From positions 1 to 5,753 of the forward strand of contig CAYNEL010000044.1 of the NCBI GenBank assembly GCA_964396225.1: a stretch of 5,753 bases of DNA, given 5' to 3'. The notes beneath the pieces were generated by a model. It ran no database searches. It had not been told where the DNA came from and saw only the letters and a program-made list of their open reading frames with translations. The translations under genes and the position numbers were made by a program. Below, piece by piece: positions 4,109-5,753 of the stretch (within the stretch, counting starts at the first letter, position 1; each line of letters starts with the position of its first letter). The stretch comes from CAYNEL01 sp964396225 (lineage in GTDB: Bacteria; Patescibacteriota; Minisyncoccia; Moranbacterales; UBA1568).

Positions 4109-4501
4109 ATGAGGCTCCGTACGCTCCACCGTTGGCTCAAATTGGTGGCGGTCGCCGGAGGGATCGCCTGGGGCGTCGTCCTGTTCCGGTTTGCTCCCGA
4201 CGCTCCGGTATGGTGGACGCGCGAGGCGTTCTACGCATCACTCCTCGTTTTCGCTGGCGCGGCACTGGCCCTCTTCCTCTCGCGTCTGCGGGCCGCCATG
4301 CTGGGCGAATCCGCCGCCGCCCGCGAGGCCGGCAAGAGCGTCCGCGAAGGATACCTTTTCTCGCTCTATGGCATCGTGCTTCTCGGTCTCCAGGAGTACC
4401 GGGTGTTCGCCTGGTGGCTGGCGGCCCTCGTGGCCGTGCCGTTCCTCCTGGTCGAGCTGTGGTTCCTCCGTCGCGAACGTCCCAGTCCCGAAGAGCATTG
4501 A
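4109..4501 (+). CDS. Small four-helix membrane protein, function unknown
   Basis: I do not recognise a named family. The 130-residue protein has four predicted membrane helices at about 11-28, 41-60, 82-97 and 99-119. The N-terminus (MRLRTLHRWLK), the loop between helices 2 and 3 (61-80, with several Arg and Lys) and the C-terminus (RRERPSPEEH) are basic, so both ends and the middle loop should face the cytoplasm. There is no signal peptide, catalytic motif or cysteine. Helix 3 contains Gly and is preceded by VREGYLFSLYG, and helix 4 holds a conspicuous WW pair (102-103) and an acidic residue (E116). Patescibacterial genomes often carry small multi-helix proteins of this look, but that is an impression, not a match. 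It has its own promoter and leader and stands apart from efp and gyrB. The ATG start is supported by the N-terminal basic segment. Confidence 0.8.
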   Translation: MRLRTLHRWLKLVAVAGGIAWGVVLFRFAPDAPVWWTREAFYASLLVFAGAALALFLSRLRAAMLGESAAAREAGKSVREGYLFSLYGIVLLGLQEYRVFAWWLAALVAVPFLLVELWFLRRERPSPEEH

Positions 4502-4505
4502 CCCG

Positions 4506-4584
4506 AAAATTCCAATTGCCAATTCCCAGCCTCGGACGTCAGAAAGGATGGCGGGATTGAGCGTTGAAAATTGAATTTATTGAA
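4506..4584 (+). repeat. AT-rich AATT/TTGAA island upstream of gyrB
   Basis: AATT recurs at 4508, 4514, 4521, 4569 and 4574, and TTGAA at 4564, 4571 and 4580, in a spacer that is far richer in A and T than its surroundings. The two AT-rich blocks flank a GC-rich core with GACGTC (4535-4540). CGGACGT (4533-4539) is also an inverted repeat of ACGTCCG (4584-4590). This spacer must hold the gyrB promoter if gyrB has its own, but I see no convincing -35/-10 pair. It looks like a degenerate short repeat. Confidence 0.5.
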
Positions 4585-4596
4585 CGTCCGCCCGTT

Positions 4597-5753
4597 ATGT
4601 CTCCCAAGAAACCGCTTTCCAAGAACAACGACTACAGTGCCAAGAACATCCAGGTCCTCGAGGGCCTGGACCCGGTGCGCAAGCGTCCCGGCATGTACAT
4701 CGGTGGCACTTCGACCGAAGGCCTCCATCACCTCATCTGGGAAGTGGTCAACAACTCCATCGACGAGGCCATGGCGGGCTATGGCAAGGAGATTACCGTC
4801 CGCCTCCTGCCTGACGACGTCGTCTCGGTCTCCGACGAGGGTCGTGGCATTCCCGTCGAGATCCATCCTCAGACCAAGAAATCCACCCTAGAAACCGTCC
4901 TTACCATCCTCCATGCCGGCGGCAAGTTCGGCGGGGGAGGGTACAAGATCTCCGGCGGTCTCCACGGCGTCGGCGTCTCGGTGGTCAACGCCCTCTCCGA
5001 GTGGACCCGGGCCGAAGTGCGGCGCGACGGCAAGCTCTACGTCCAGGAGTACGTGCGCGGCGTCCCCAAGGCGAAGGTCAAAGAGGCCGGCAAGGCGCCG
5101 GACACCGGCACCACCATCACCTTCAGGGCCGATCATGAGATCTTCCCCGAAATCAAGTACAGCTGGTCCAAGATCCTCGAATACCTCCGTTACCAGGCCT
5201 ACCTCACCAAGGGCGTGCGCATCACCGCCATCGACCAGCGCACCGGTGTCCCGCACGAGGAACGCCGCTACAGCTTCTACTTCGATTCGGGCATCGTCTC
5301 CTTCGTGCGTTTCCTGAACCGCAACCGCGAGGTCAAGAATCCGACCCCCGTCTACATCGAGAAGACCGAGGGCGACACCTATGTCGAGGTCTCCCTCCAG
5401 TACGCCGACACGTACAAGGAACACCTGTTCGCCTTCGCCAACAACATCGTCAATCCGGGCGGCGGCATGCACGTCACCGGCTTCAAGGCCGCGCTCACCC
5501 GCGTCCTGAACGACTACGCCAAGAAGAACAACTTCCTCAAGGAAAAGGACGGGAGTTTTGCCTCTGAGGATGTGCTCGAGGGGCTCACGGCCGTGGTCTC
5601 GGTCAAGCTGCCCAACCCGCAGTTCGAAGGCCAGACCAAGGACAAGCTCGGCAACAGCGAGGTGCGCGGTATCGTCTCCTCCATCACCGCCGAAGGCTTG
5701 GCCGAATTCCTCGAGACGCACCCGCAGGATGCCAAAGGCATCCTCGAGAAATG
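4597..5753 (+). CDS. gyrB: DNA gyrase subunit B, N-terminal part (3' end outside window)
   Basis: GyrB supplies the ATPase of gyrase, which introduces negative supercoils with GyrA. The first 385 codons are present and open to the window edge. The GHKL ATPase domain (about 1-225) shows VRKRPGMYIG (27-36), the catalytic E49 in EVVNNSIDEA with Mg-binding N53, D80 in DEGRGIPVE (most relatives have DNGRG or DDGRG), ILHAGGKF with K110, and the ATP-lid SGGLHGVGVSVVNALSE (119-135). The transducer domain (about 230-385) carries the QTK loop at 346-348 within FEGQTKDKLGNSEVR. Start at ATG 4597: 17 residues of leader precede IQVLEGLDPVRKR, as in relatives. ParE, the topoisomerase IV homologue, is very similar and the distinguishing C-terminal half is missing, so gyrB is the likelier but not certain symbol. 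No Shine-Dalgarno precedes it. Confidence 0.93.
   Translation, partial: MSPKKPLSKNNDYSAKNIQVLEGLDPVRKRPGMYIGGTSTEGLHHLIWEVVNNSIDEAMAGYGKEITVRLLPDDVVSVSDEGRGIPVEIHPQTKKSTLETVLTILHAGGKFGGGGYKISGGLHGVGVSVVNALSEWTRAEVRRDGKLYVQEYVRGVPKAKVKEAGKAPDTGTTITFRADHEIFPEIKYSWSKILEYLRYQAYLTKGVRITAIDQRTGVPHEERRYSFYFDSGIVSFVRFLNRNREVKNPTPVYIEKTEGDTYVEVSLQYADTYKEHLFAFANNIVNPGGGMHVTGFKAALTRVLNDYAKKNNFLKEKDGSFASEDVLEGLTAVVSVKLPNPQFEGQTKDKLGNSEVRGIVSSITAEGLAEFLETHPQDAKGILEK

Noticed and set aside
4132..4574. Alternative + strand frames over the membrane protein gene
   Set aside because: Arg/Ser/Pro-rich shadows with no helices, whereas the 4109 frame gives a coherent four-helix topology.
4888..5721. Minus-strand open frame of 277 codons opposite gyrB
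   Set aside because: Antisense shadow of the conserved GyrB frame; no recognisable protein.
678..5748. Many CTCGAG palindromes across the window
   Set aside because: Most are Leu-Glu codon pairs (CTC GAG), the preferred codons here, not recognition sites.
1..5753. CRISPR array, insertion sequence, prophage, tRNA or rRNA
   Set aside because: No regularly spaced repeats, transposase or integrase, terminal inverted repeats, cloverleaf or rRNA motifs were seen on either strand.

Overview
The window is a gene-dense, GC-rich (roughly 60%) bacterial chromosome segment with every gene on the + strand and standard stop codons; TGA ends four genes, so it is not recoded. Gene order: recA 3' end; a secreted coiled-coil lytic transglycosylase; rpsF (S6); ssb; rpsR (S18); efp (elongation factor P); a small four-helix membrane protein; gyrB 5' part. 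Several traits suggest a Patescibacteria/CPR-type lineage, but this is inference and no marker here settles it: RecA with a basic tail, S6 with a long C-terminal extension ending in an amphipathic helix, no rplI after rpsR, an EF-P with an atypical tip loop, and no Shine-Dalgarno sequences.

Layout. Positions 2-313 hold the recA C-terminus, closed by a strong intrinsic terminator (345-370). That terminator runs straight into an extended -10 promoter only about 9 nt before the ATG of the transglycosylase (390-1688). A promoter at 1698-1726 then starts a ~165-nt leader holding a structured domain, a terminator hairpin (1807-1836) and a possible antiterminator pairing, all ahead of rpsF (1897-2457). 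ssb (2504-2977), rpsR (3074-3277) and efp (3368-3925) follow, with structured spacers between them. The most striking is a 16-bp hairpin at 3294-3336. A terminator closes efp (3945-3975), and a new promoter (3976-4004) opens another terminator-containing leader ahead of the membrane protein gene (4109-4501). An AT-rich island (4506-4584) separates that gene from gyrB (4597 to the window end).

Function. The genes are core information processing: recombination (RecA), ssDNA binding (SSB), small-subunit assembly (S6 and S18 bind 16S rRNA together), relief of ribosome stalling (EF-P) and supercoiling (GyrB). One cell-wall hydrolase and one uncharacterised membrane protein sit among them. The proteins are mostly ordinary. 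The unexplained signal is in the spacers: two promoter-terminator leaders, a long hairpin whose only non-Watson-Crick pairs are G-U in the sense RNA, a shared TTGCGGAT octamer flanking rpsR, and start codons with no Shine-Dalgarno sequence but almost always a T just before ATG.
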